A program made the position numbers and the translations under genes. Shown here one piece after another: positions 14,965 through 21,278 of a DNA stretch of 21,278 nt; position 1 is the first letter of the stretch; each line of letters begins with the position of its first letter. The DNA comes from Phycisphaerales bacterium. GTDB taxonomy: Bacteria; Planctomycetota; Phycisphaerae; Phycisphaerales; UBA1924. The notes under the pieces are model-generated. The model did no database searches. It was not told where the DNA came from and saw only the letters and a program-made list of their open reading frames with translations. The stretch is taken from the NCBI GenBank assembly GCA_029212425.1, contig JARGNC010000024.1, forward strand, positions 1-21,278, written 5' to 3'.

Positions 14965-15564
14965 ATGATTGATCGGTCGATTCAGTTCTTTAATGCGGGC
15001 GGCTGGGTGATGTACCCGCTGTTGCTGCTGAGTGTGGTTGGGTTGGGGATTGTCATTGAGCGGTCGCTCTTCTGGATCCGCAACTCGACTCGGAGAGAGC
15101 TGGGGGCGTTCCGCAAGTATGCGGATCTTATGGAGGTGAATGATCGCGAAACACTCGCGGCTGTGTCATCAAAGGATGGGTCACCGATCGGAAAGCTTGC
15201 GTATTGGGGCGCGTCAAAAAAGCAGGTTTCTGAGGAAGCGGTGCTGGCAACGATCGAGCTTATCCGACCCAGCTTGGATGCACGTAATGGTTTCTTGAGT
15301 GTGATTGTGGGTGCGGCTCCGCTGTTGGGAATTCTTGGTACCGTTGTCGGCATTATCGAAAGCTTTGATTTGCTCGGACAAGCGGCAGGGGTTTCAGATC
15401 CGACAATCGTTGCGGGTGGGATTGCAGAAGCGCTCTACACCACTGCGGCTGGGCTGACGATCGCGCTGCTTGCGTTGTTCCCTGCGTCGTATTTCAAAGC
15501 GCGTGCGAATGCATCCCTGAGCAGGCTTGAAACGCTTGGGGCGATGCTCGCTGAATCTGATTGA
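14965..15564 (+). CDS. MotA/TolQ/ExbB-family proton channel protein
   Basis: The 199-residue inner-membrane protein has the three-helix topology of ExbB/TolQ: TM1 about 14-33 (VMYPLLLLSVVGLGIVIE, then R), a cytoplasmic region, TM2 about 111-133 and TM3 about 155-177. The family signatures LLGILGTVVGIIESF (120-134) and GGIAEALYTTAAGLTIALLALFP (151-173) are both present. Such proteins form proton-driven stators with an ExbD/TolR partner energising TonB, Tol-Pal or other envelope machinery. No ExbD/TolR gene follows. Instead the gene converges on ptsN with 7 bases between. The open frame extends to a TTG at 14914, but the ATG at 14965 better fits family N-termini and the TACAGT box. Confidence 0.9.
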   Translation: MIDRSIQFFNAGGWVMYPLLLLSVVGLGIVIERSLFWIRNSTRRELGAFRKYADLMEVNDRETLAAVSSKDGSPIGKLAYWGASKKQVSEEAVLATIELIRPSLDARNGFLSVIVGAAPLLGILGTVVGIIESFDLLGQAAGVSDPTIVAGGIAEALYTTAAGLTIALLALFPASYFKARANASLSRLETLGAMLAESD

Positions 15565-15571
15565 GTGGGAA

Positions 15572-16027
15572 TTAGCCGCCTTGAGTGACCAGCAGGTCGT
15601 AGATGTCTTTCGCGTTATCGGCTTTGTAGATTTCGTCGCGGAACGACGGGTTGTTCATGATGCGCGAGACCGATGCGAGGGCTTCGATATGTTCGCGTGT
15701 GCTCGCGGTTGGGCTTGCGAGAAGGACGATGAGTTCGACGGGCTGGGAGTCCATGGACTCGAACTCCATCGGGGTGGAAGGGCGACCGATCGCGAGGGTT
15801 GGGGAGGTGATGCTGTCGCACTTGCCGTGCGGGATTGCGAGCCCGTGACCGATTCCTGTGGTGCGAGTCTGCTCGCGTGACCAGACGGCGTCCTTGAGGG
15901 ACTCGGGGTTTTTGATCATGTCGTTCTGGGCGAGCAGGTCGACAAGCTCGTTGATCGCGTTCTGCTTATCAGTCGCGTTCAAAGGTGCTTGGATGCAATC
16001 TACTGTGAGGATATCGGAGAGATTCAT
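15572..16027 (-). CDS. ptsN: PTS EIIA domain protein (fructose/nitrogen-regulatory type)
   Basis: A stand-alone 151-residue EIIA domain of the mannitol/fructose/Ntr class. The phosphorylatable His is His67 in GLAIPHGK, preceded by REQTRTTGIGHG, and the C-terminal half has the PVELIVLLASP...HIEALASVSRIM block. Free-standing EIIA proteins of this kind are usually regulatory (PtsN), receiving phosphate from an EI/HPr-like chain and modulating potassium or stress systems. No EI, HPr, EIIB or EIIC gene is in the window, so a transport role cannot be excluded. The ATG at 16027 has GGAAGG (complement of 16033-16038) 5 bases upstream. It lies 89 bases after rsmB and has its own promoter. Confidence 0.88.
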   Translation of the reverse strand: MNLSDILTVDCIQAPLNATDKQNAINELVDLLAQNDMIKNPESLKDAVWSREQTRTTGIGHGLAIPHGKCDSITSPTLAIGRPSTPMEFESMDSQPVELIVLLASPTASTREHIEALASVSRIMNNPSFRDEIYKADNAKDIYDLLVTQGG

Positions 16028-16075
16028 TCATTCCTTCCGTGGATCGTGCTTGTTGATCCGCATTGACAATCGTAG

Positions 16076-16104
16076 ATCGTACTTTCAAGATTGTCCCAGC
16101 TCAA
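16076..16104 (-). promoter_or_regulatory. Promoter of the ptsN-like gene
   Basis: Minus-strand TTGAGC (complement of 16099-16104) and TACGAT (complement of 16076-16081) are 17 bases apart. The predicted start is about 42 bases before the ATG. The -10 is identical to that of the tRNA-Asp promoter. Confidence 0.6.
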
Positions 16105-16116
16105 GGGGGGGAGCAA

Positions 16117-17496
16117 TCATTTCAGTTTTTTAAAGATGCTCGCGTAGGAACCATCGGTATACATCGAGGCGGGGTCGCTCGGAGTTGCAGAAGGGAGGAC
16201 TTGATGATCTTCGATCAGTTCGAAGATCGAGTCTTCTTTGATCCAATCCCGCTGGTCCTGATTCTCCTCCGGTTCAATGCTGCAGGTGGAATACACCAGT
16301 GTGCCTTCCGGATTGAGATAGGGTATGACGGTCGAGAGGATGTCTTGTTGGATTTTCGCAATCCGGCTAACCTGGATGGTCATAGGTCGGTAGCGGGCTT
16401 CCATCCTTCGTGCGAGGACGCCTGAGTTCGAACAGGGGACATCGGTGAGGATGAGATCGGCTCCGTTTGGGACGGATTCGGCGAGTTCGTCAACATGGCG
16501 GACAAGAACACTCCGGTTGTCGTCAAAGACATCCATGAGCGTGTCGAGTCTGCGAGAATCGATCTCCATCGCGATGATGGTTGCGTTTGGGAATCGCTCT
16601 ACGAGTTGTCGGGTTTTGGTGCCTTGGCCGGCACAGTAGTCGATGATCGTGTTGTAGTTCCCGTCTGGGATCGATTGAACGACAGAACTGCTCGCGGGAT
16701 CTTGGACGCGGAGGGATGGGTTCGCATCGAGGAGGCGTGTGAGATGTGTGCGTGATCCGGTGTAGACGCGGTGTGACAGTGAATCGTGCGGCGCGAGGTC
16801 TTCCTGGTCTGGTACTTCGGTCCAGTGCTGTGTATAGACCAGGGTAGGAGGATGGATGAGTGTGTGAGACACCAGTTGGTTTACGCGATCTGGATAGAGC
16901 TTAGTCCAGCGTTTGATTGTTGCTTTGGGGAGTGAATACGCGGTAGAAGTGTGGGTGAGGGGATCTTCGGGAAGGTTCAAGTTGTTGAGGACGAGCGCTG
17001 AGCCGTTGGCGAGGGGGATGGTGTTGGATTGGTTTGAATATGAGTCGATAGCATCGCCTCGGGTTCGGGCGACTTTGCGGAGGATGGCGTTGGTCATGCC
17101 TCCGGCTTTGGGACGGATGTATTGCTTTGCCCATTCGACCGATTCATTGATAACCGCATGTGGAGGGAGGCGATCGAGGAGCAGCAGTTGGGCGGCGGCT
17201 CCGATGAGCACGCCTTGCATTCTTGGTTCGATGGTTTCGAATCCTCGTCCAGCAAGCTCAGTAACGATATAGCGGAGGGTGATCCATCTTGTGACAGATT
17301 CACGGATGATCGCGTGGCATAGAGCACGGTCTCTCGGCTCCAGATGCTGGATTTGTGGCTCGACCGGCATCAGGTCAGGGAATGTCTTCGCGTGGGCACT
17401 GAGCACTCGATATGCGGCGTCCCTCGCGTCTGCTGGTGGTGGTGCTTGGTTGGCGTGCGGAGGGCGTGGATCGGATGGAGAAGGTGCTCGCGTCAT
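16117..17496 (-). CDS. rsmB: 16S rRNA (cytosine-C5) methyltransferase, RsmB/Fmu family
   Basis: The protein joins an N-terminal NusB-like RNA-binding helical domain (about 20-160: RDAAYRVLSAH...RDRALCHAIIRESVTRW...VINESVEWAK) to a Rossmann-type S-adenosylmethionine domain. It is expected to methylate C967 (E. coli numbering) of 16S rRNA. The paired cysteines of m5C methyltransferases are both there: Cys355 in DVPCSNSGV and Cys405 in YSTCSIEPEENQ. The SAM-binding motif I reads DYCAGQGTKT instead of the usual D.CAAPGGKT. The frame stays open to 17619, overlapping the divergent kinase. I place the start at the ATG at 17496 (459 residues), where the minus strand has TACTCT 7 bases upstream. An ATG at 17514 is the alternative. 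No Shine-Dalgarno at either. Confidence 0.9.
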   Translation of the reverse strand: MTRAPSPSDPRPPHANQAPPPADARDAAYRVLSAHAKTFPDLMPVEPQIQHLEPRDRALCHAIIRESVTRWITLRYIVTELAGRGFETIEPRMQGVLIGAAAQLLLLDRLPPHAVINESVEWAKQYIRPKAGGMTNAILRKVARTRGDAIDSYSNQSNTIPLANGSALVLNNLNLPEDPLTHTSTAYSLPKATIKRWTKLYPDRVNQLVSHTLIHPPTLVYTQHWTEVPDQEDLAPHDSLSHRVYTGSRTHLTRLLDANPSLRVQDPASSSVVQSIPDGNYNTIIDYCAGQGTKTRQLVERFPNATIIAMEIDSRRLDTLMDVFDDNRSVLVRHVDELAESVPNGADLILTDVPCSNSGVLARRMEARYRPMTIQVSRIAKIQQDILSTVIPYLNPEGTLVYSTCSIEPEENQDQRDWIKEDSIFELIEDHQVLPSATPSDPASMYTDGSYASIFKKLK

Positions 17497-17502
17497 ACGG
17501 AT

Positions 17503-17508
17503 GAGAGT
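17503..17508 (-). promoter_or_regulatory. Candidate -10 box of a leaderless rsmB transcript
   Basis: Minus-strand TACTCT lies about 7 bases before the ATG at 17496, similar to the TACAGT boxes elsewhere in the window. Inference only. Confidence 0.3.
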
Positions 17509-17530
17509 AGGCATTGAGCGTTGGGTTTGA

Positions 17531-17536
17531 TACAGT
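17531..17536 (+). promoter_or_regulatory. Extended -10 box (TGnTACAGT) of a probable leaderless histidine kinase transcript
   Basis: TACAGT, preceded by TG one base away (17528-17529), ends exactly 6 bases before the kinase ATG at 17543, the same geometry as at 8150-8155. No Shine-Dalgarno. A transcript starting here would be leaderless. Confidence 0.5.
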
Positions 17537-17542
17537 CTGTGT

Positions 17543-19078
17543 ATGGGATCATTGAAGACATCCAAGTATCGACGCTCTGCTGTGCGAAAGCGGGCTCGCG
17601 GGGTGTTCTCGGGACTCAAGATCCGAAAGAAGCTGATCGTGCTTCACACCACCTTCTCGCTCGTACTCGGCGTGCTGCTTCTTGTGGCACTCGCACCAGC
17701 GATGGGCAAGATGGTAGACGGGGCAGAGCAGGATCAAGCAGAGTTGATCTATCAGCAAATTGCTGAAAGGTCTGGAGTGCATGATTTTGATACCAGTCTG
17801 GTTCAGGTCCAGATCGGTGACTCAGCGGCTCTTGGGTTCAGTCAAATCGAAGCGGCTCAGATTCTGGAGAGTGGATCGCCGCATGTATTGCTTCGAGGCG
17901 ATTCGTTCGGAGCGGGGATTGTCACTTTCAACAATGCGACGGGGCAGTTTTGTGAGGTCCGGACACGATCATTGCGTGCGCGGACGACTGTGAAGCTGAT
18001 CTATGGATTGGTGATCGTCACACTCTTTGCTGGGTACACATTGGTCGCTGTCGCGCTTGAAGTGTTGGTGCTTCCTCAGCATGTGTACGGACCGATTCGC
18101 GCGATGCTTGATGCGGATGATGCTGTCCAATCGAAGGATACAGAGAATGAGCAGATCCCGGATGAGCTGATCTCCGCTGACGAGCTTGGTGAGATTATGC
18201 GATCAAGGAATGAGACTGTTGGACGACTCCGATCCCATGAACGAGAGCTGGCGGAAGCGTTGGCGCGATTGGAAGTGGTTGCGATCGATCTTCATAAAAA
18301 GAACCGTTTGCTTGAGACAGCGCGTAAGAACTTGGAGGGTGCGGATCGGCTTGCTTCGTTGGGCATGATGTCCGCTGGAATTGCGCACGAACTCAATACG
18401 CCGTTGTCTGTGGTCAAGGGATTGGTGGAGCAGCTCAATACTCGAGGGGCGCTGAGTGACTCTGAGATCCAGTTGTTGGTTCGAGTTGTGGGGCGACTCG
18501 AAACCTTATCGGAAGGCTTGCTTGATTTTGCTCGCGTTCGGACGCCGAGGTTGGTGGAGACGGCAATCCGTGATGTGATCGAGGATGCTTGGGTATTGAT
18601 CAAGCTGGATCGTCAGAGCGTGCTTCCGGGCCAACGGATTGAGTTTGTCGATGAAGTTGATCCAAAGCTCCTCATCGCGTGCGATCCGGGTCGGCTGGTT
18701 CAGGTCTTTGTGAATCTGATTCGGAATGCTGTCCATGCTCTACGAACCTTGGAAGACCATCATGGTCGGATCTATGTCTCGGCGGTTCGGGAGACACGGG
18801 AAGATGGGGAGTGGGTGGTGATTTCGATTCTGGACAATGGACCGGGGATTGAGCCGGGGATGATTGACACGATGTTTGATCCCTTCGTATCGACTCGGCT
18901 CGATTCCCAAGGGACGGGTCTGGGGCTCGCGGTGGCCGATGGAATTGTGCGAGAGCATGGCGGGATCGTGGTGCCTTCGAATGTGGACCAAGATGAAGCG
19001 GATGGATCAGCAATGGGGGGGGCGAAGTTCGAGATTCATTTACCGATCACTGGGATAGAAGCTCAAATTTCGGATTGA
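17543..19078 (+). CDS. Membrane sensor histidine kinase
   Basis: The 511-residue protein has a basic cytoplasmic N-terminus and two membrane helices (about 27-52 and 150-178) enclosing a roughly 100-residue extracytoplasmic sensor region with no recognised fold. A linker and coiled segment follow (about 225-270), then HisKA with the phosphorylated His282 in SAGIAHELNTPLSVVKG. The HATPase_c domain has the N-box (Asn391 and Asn395, NLIRNAVHAL), DNGPGIEPG and GTGLGLAVADGIVREHGG. The HELNTPL form is typical of kinases acting on NtrC-like or atypical regulators. A response regulator follows 74 bases downstream and is the obvious partner. The gene diverges from rsmB. Confidence 0.95.
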   Translation: MGSLKTSKYRRSAVRKRARGVFSGLKIRKKLIVLHTTFSLVLGVLLLVALAPAMGKMVDGAEQDQAELIYQQIAERSGVHDFDTSLVQVQIGDSAALGFSQIEAAQILESGSPHVLLRGDSFGAGIVTFNNATGQFCEVRTRSLRARTTVKLIYGLVIVTLFAGYTLVAVALEVLVLPQHVYGPIRAMLDADDAVQSKDTENEQIPDELISADELGEIMRSRNETVGRLRSHERELAEALARLEVVAIDLHKKNRLLETARKNLEGADRLASLGMMSAGIAHELNTPLSVVKGLVEQLNTRGALSDSEIQLLVRVVGRLETLSEGLLDFARVRTPRLVETAIRDVIEDAWVLIKLDRQSVLPGQRIEFVDEVDPKLLIACDPGRLVQVFVNLIRNAVHALRTLEDHHGRIYVSAVRETREDGEWVVISILDNGPGIEPGMIDTMFDPFVSTRLDSQGTGLGLAVADGIVREHGGIVVPSNVDQDEADGSAMGGAKFEIHLPITGIEAQISD

Positions 19079-19101
19079 TTACTGAATATTCTAGCTTTGT
19101 C

Positions 19102-19130
19102 TTGTTCAACCGGATCAATCAGGATAGCAT
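19102..19130 (+). promoter_or_regulatory. Candidate promoter for the response regulator
   Basis: TTGTTC (19102-19107) and TAGCAT (19125-19130) are 17 bases apart in the gap between kinase and regulator, predicting a leader of about 16 bases. The regulator may therefore be transcribed separately from the kinase. Confidence 0.4.
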
Positions 19131-19152
19131 TGTCTGAAATGGAACTGCATTC

Positions 19153-19764
19153 ATGAGTGAACATGTACCTTTGACAATCTACGCGTTGGATGACGATCCT
19201 GACTTTCGGGAGTATTTGCAGGGACTCTTGAAAGCTGATGGGCACTCGGCTCGTCTGCTGTCGAGTCCGAAAGAGTTGTTTGATGCATGCGAGCAGCATC
19301 AGCCGGATGTGATTTTGCTTGATGTCAAGATGGGGGAGCACTCTGGGACAGCGGTGCTAGAGGAGATCCGGGATCGTTGGCCTCGCCAGTGTGTGATTAT
19401 GGTGACGGGATTCCCGACACTTGATTCGATGCGTGAGACTTTCCGGAAGGATGTATTTGATTACATTCCAAAGCCGTTCTCGGTGGATGATCTGCGAAAA
19501 TCGCTTGATCAAGCGGTTTCAACTCTTGGGCTTGGACAAAAACCGCTTGATCGATTACGGGCGACGCTCGGGCGACAAATCCGATTGGCTCGAACAGAGC
19601 GTGGGTGGACCTTGCGGAACCTGTCTGAGATTTCAGGAGTGTCTGTGAGTCAACTCAGTTCGATTGAACGCGGGACACATTTGCCGAGCGTGGAATCACT
19701 GACGAGCATTGCTGAGGCATTGGGCGTTGCTCCGAGTGAATGGTTCGCGGCGGCTGGTTTTTGA
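19153..19764 (+). CDS. Response regulator with XRE-type helix-turn-helix output domain
   Basis: The first 120 or so residues form a receiver domain with all key residues: acidic pocket Asp13/Asp14, phosphoacceptor Asp57 (VILLDVKM), Thr85 (IMVTGF) and Lys107 (YIPKPF). A short linker leads to residues 136-200, a Cro/C1 (XRE) helix-turn-helix: LGRQIRLARTERGWTLRNLSEISG, then VSVSQLSSIERGTHLPSVESL and AEALGV. The usual outputs for this size are OmpR, LuxR or Fis types, so an XRE output is uncommon. 203 residues, full length. It is presumably phosphorylated by the upstream kinase and binds DNA as a dimer. Target genes are unknown. lpxB, 35 bases downstream in the same direction, is a natural candidate by position only. 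Confidence 0.94.
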   Translation: MSEHVPLTIYALDDDPDFREYLQGLLKADGHSARLLSSPKELFDACEQHQPDVILLDVKMGEHSGTAVLEEIRDRWPRQCVIMVTGFPTLDSMRETFRKDVFDYIPKPFSVDDLRKSLDQAVSTLGLGQKPLDRLRATLGRQIRLARTERGWTLRNLSEISGVSVSQLSSIERGTHLPSVESLTSIAEALGVAPSEWFAAAGF

Positions 19765-19799
19765 TCACTCATTCTCGCTTGCATTGAATCAGGGGTGCG

Positions 19800-21059
19800 T
19801 TGTTGGGCCTACTGTTTGATGTGAGCGGCACCAGTACCAAACCCACCATTTTGTTTACCGCGTTTGAACCCAGCGGGGATGATCATGCGTCAATTGTGAT
19901 TCGGGAACTCAAATCCCGTTACCCGGATTTGCGTGTTTGTGGATGGGGCGGACGCAAGATGCAAGCGGCGGGCGCTGAGATCATCGAAATTACCGGTGAT
20001 GCTGCGGTTATGGGGATGCCTGGTCTTGAAAAGATCCGAGAGCATCGGAAGATGAATACTCGGATTGCTGAATGGGTCAAAGAGAATAATGTTGTCGTGC
20101 ATGTTCCAGTGGATTCCCCAGCGGCGAACTTTCCTGTCTGCGCGATTATGAAATCCAACGGGGTCAAAGTCATCCATATGGTCGCGCCACAGTTGTGGGC
20201 GTGGGCGCCTTGGCGTATCCGGAAACTTCGGAGACTGACGGACCATGTGATGTGTGTGCTGCCGTTCGAGGAAGACTGGTTTCGATCGCGAGGTGTGGAC
20301 GCGACATTCATCGGACATCCGCTCTTCGCGGAACCGATTGATGAATCGGCGCTTGATCAACAGGTCAGTGGTTGGAAGCAAGGTGCACAGCGGATTGCGG
20401 TGCTTCCTGGATCGCGTCCTGCTGAGATTAAGAAAAACTTCCCACTCTTGCTTGGCGCATACTGCAAGCTCAAAAGTGAGCATGCGGACATGGTTGGCAT
20501 GGTGGCGGTCACTCGTCCTGAGATTGAGCCGGTGCTCCGTCAGATCGCAAAGGATCATGGGCTAGATTGGCCTGAATCACTTGGTCTGACTTATGCGAAC
20601 ACGGATGCGGTTGTGCGTTGGTGCTCGCTCGCATTGGTGGTGTCGGGAACGGTGACGCTTCAAATTGCTCGTCAGCATCGTCCGATGGTGATTGTCTATA
20701 AGCTTGGGCGTATCGGTTGGTCGTTGTTGGCTCGATGGTTGATTCAGACCCCATATATCACGCTTCCAAACATCCTCGCAGGGCGTGAAGTTGTTCCCGA
20801 GTTGGTGCCTCACTTTGTTGGGGCTGAGCCGATCGCTGAGCGTGCGACAGAACTGCTTGAGGATTCGTCCGCGTACGAGACTCAGATTCGTGAACTCCAG
20901 AGTGTTTCTGATCGATTTGCTGGCAAGAACGCGGCAATAGGTGCGGCGGATATCATCGCTCGGTATGCAGGGCTAGGGAAGCCGAGCATGCATTGTTCAG
21001 ATCGCGACGGCGAAGATTCCAACACTGACGCAGCTGTTTCCGGCACGCTCGGTAATTGA
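19800..21059 (+). CDS. lpxB: Lipid-A-disaccharide synthase
   Basis: LpxB (glycosyltransferase family GT19) joins UDP-2,3-diacylglucosamine and lipid X into the lipid A disaccharide at the inner membrane. Seen in order: FEPSGDDHA (22-30, the family's GE.SGD), GGRKMQAAGAE, PQLWAWAPWRIRKL (130-143), IGHPLF (171-176), LPGSRPAEI (202-210), and SGTVTLQIA in the acceptor/donor region. It has 419 residues compared with 382 in E. coli. The last 24 (after ARYAGLGKP) are polar, probably non-conserved, and lie over a convergent ORF. The start is uncertain. TTG at 19800 (or 19803) follows AGGGG at 19791-19795. GTG at 19821 has TACTGT 5 bases before it and gives a more family-like N-terminus (MSGTSTKPTILF). 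Confidence 0.94.
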   Translation: MLGLLFDVSGTSTKPTILFTAFEPSGDDHASIVIRELKSRYPDLRVCGWGGRKMQAAGAEIIEITGDAAVMGMPGLEKIREHRKMNTRIAEWVKENNVVVHVPVDSPAANFPVCAIMKSNGVKVIHMVAPQLWAWAPWRIRKLRRLTDHVMCVLPFEEDWFRSRGVDATFIGHPLFAEPIDESALDQQVSGWKQGAQRIAVLPGSRPAEIKKNFPLLLGAYCKLKSEHADMVGMVAVTRPEIEPVLRQIAKDHGLDWPESLGLTYANTDAVVRWCSLALVVSGTVTLQIARQHRPMVIVYKLGRIGWSLLARWLIQTPYITLPNILAGREVVPELVPHFVGAEPIAERATELLEDSSAYETQIRELQSVSDRFAGKNAAIGAADIIARYAGLGKPSMHCSDRDGEDSNTDAAVSGTLGN

Positions 21060-21278
21060 TTCACAACTCACTACTGGCGATCGCACAGGTAATCCTTGAT
21101 CGATGCAGATACTTGCGGCTTGGTTGAGATCGTGTTTTGCAATCTCTTCACTTTCGGTGAACAGGATTGCAAGAACGCATCCGTGCCATATCTCTGGATC
21201 AGCGGCGAGCTTACAGAGGTCGGCTTGGAGGCCGTTGACGAGTTCTAATCCATAGCGTTGGTTGGGTGATGGGATCCC
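20997..21278 (-). CDS. Partial protein of unknown function, 5' end beyond window
   Basis: The minus strand is open from the right edge for 93 codons, in the frame beginning at base 21278, to a TGA at 20999-20997. The visible C-terminal part contains RYGLELVNGLQADLCKL, then DPEIWHGCVLAILFTESEEIAKHDLNQAASICI and SVGIFAVAI. It reads like a folded soluble protein with an alternation of charged and hydrophobic residues, but I recognise no family. It overlaps the last 63 bases of lpxB tail to tail. Coding status rests on the open frame and plausible composition in a stretch otherwise without a gene (21060-21278), so it remains uncertain. Confidence 0.5.
   Translation of the reverse strand, partial: GIPSPNQRYGLELVNGLQADLCKLAADPEIWHGCVLAILFTESEEIAKHDLNQAASICIDQGLPVRSPVVSCESITERAGNSCVSVGIFAVAI

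Noticed and set aside
16063..16091. Plus-strand TTGACA resembling a -35 box
   Set aside because: No -10 element at a suitable distance (17 bases downstream reads CAAGAT), and it would drive antisense RNA into rsmB. The minus-strand ptsN promoter in the same place is better.

Overview
The window (base composition a little above 50% GC by eye) reads as chromosomal DNA of a Gram-negative bacterium, most likely a planctomycete of the Phycisphaerae type. That placement is inferred from gene content and protein style, not from a search. Supporting signs are lpxB and lnt (lipid A and lipoprotein maturation, so an outer membrane), a eukaryote-like UDP-sugar pyrophosphorylase, a HEAT-repeat lipoprotein, two small unrecognised membrane proteins, an orphan ExbB-like protein, and a mixture of Shine-Dalgarno-led and apparently leaderless genes. 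Almost everything is housekeeping. I see no prophage, insertion sequence, CRISPR array or defence island, and no gene-free stretch longer than 300 bases.

Layout. Bases 1-1087 (minus) hold a 3'-truncated UDPGP-family pyrophosphorylase, divergent from a plus-strand run: rpe, a histidine-phosphatase-like protein that has lost its catalytic histidines, accD, lnt, a HEAT-repeat lipoprotein, a membrane-anchored coiled-coil protein and a 67-residue membrane protein. Then come tRNA-Asp(GUC) with its own promoter and a strong terminator, and an NhaP-type cation/proton antiporter fused to a TrkA-N-like domain. The antiporter converges on a minus-strand isoprenoid/NADP cluster, transcribed as prenyl synthase, dxs, nadK and a SpoIIE-type phosphatase. 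An ExbB/TolQ-like gene diverges from that cluster and converges on a minus-strand pair, rsmB then a PTS EIIA (ptsN-like). rsmB diverges from a plus-strand two-component system: a membrane histidine kinase and a response regulator whose output domain is an XRE helix-turn-helix. lpxB follows, and its 3' end overlaps a convergent, unrecognised partial gene that runs off the right edge.

How it fits together. Several products serve the envelope: AccD (malonyl-CoA for fatty acids), LpxB (lipid A disaccharide), Lnt (lipoprotein N-acylation), prenyl synthase and Dxs (isoprenoid carriers and quinones) and the pyrophosphorylase (nucleotide sugars). A two-component system lies just upstream of lpxB. The points most worth a second look are the catalytically dead phosphatase-fold protein between rpe and accD, the recurring TACAGT-like -10 boxes placed 5-7 bases before start codons (leaderless transcription), the REC-XRE regulator, and a perfect palindrome upstream of accD.
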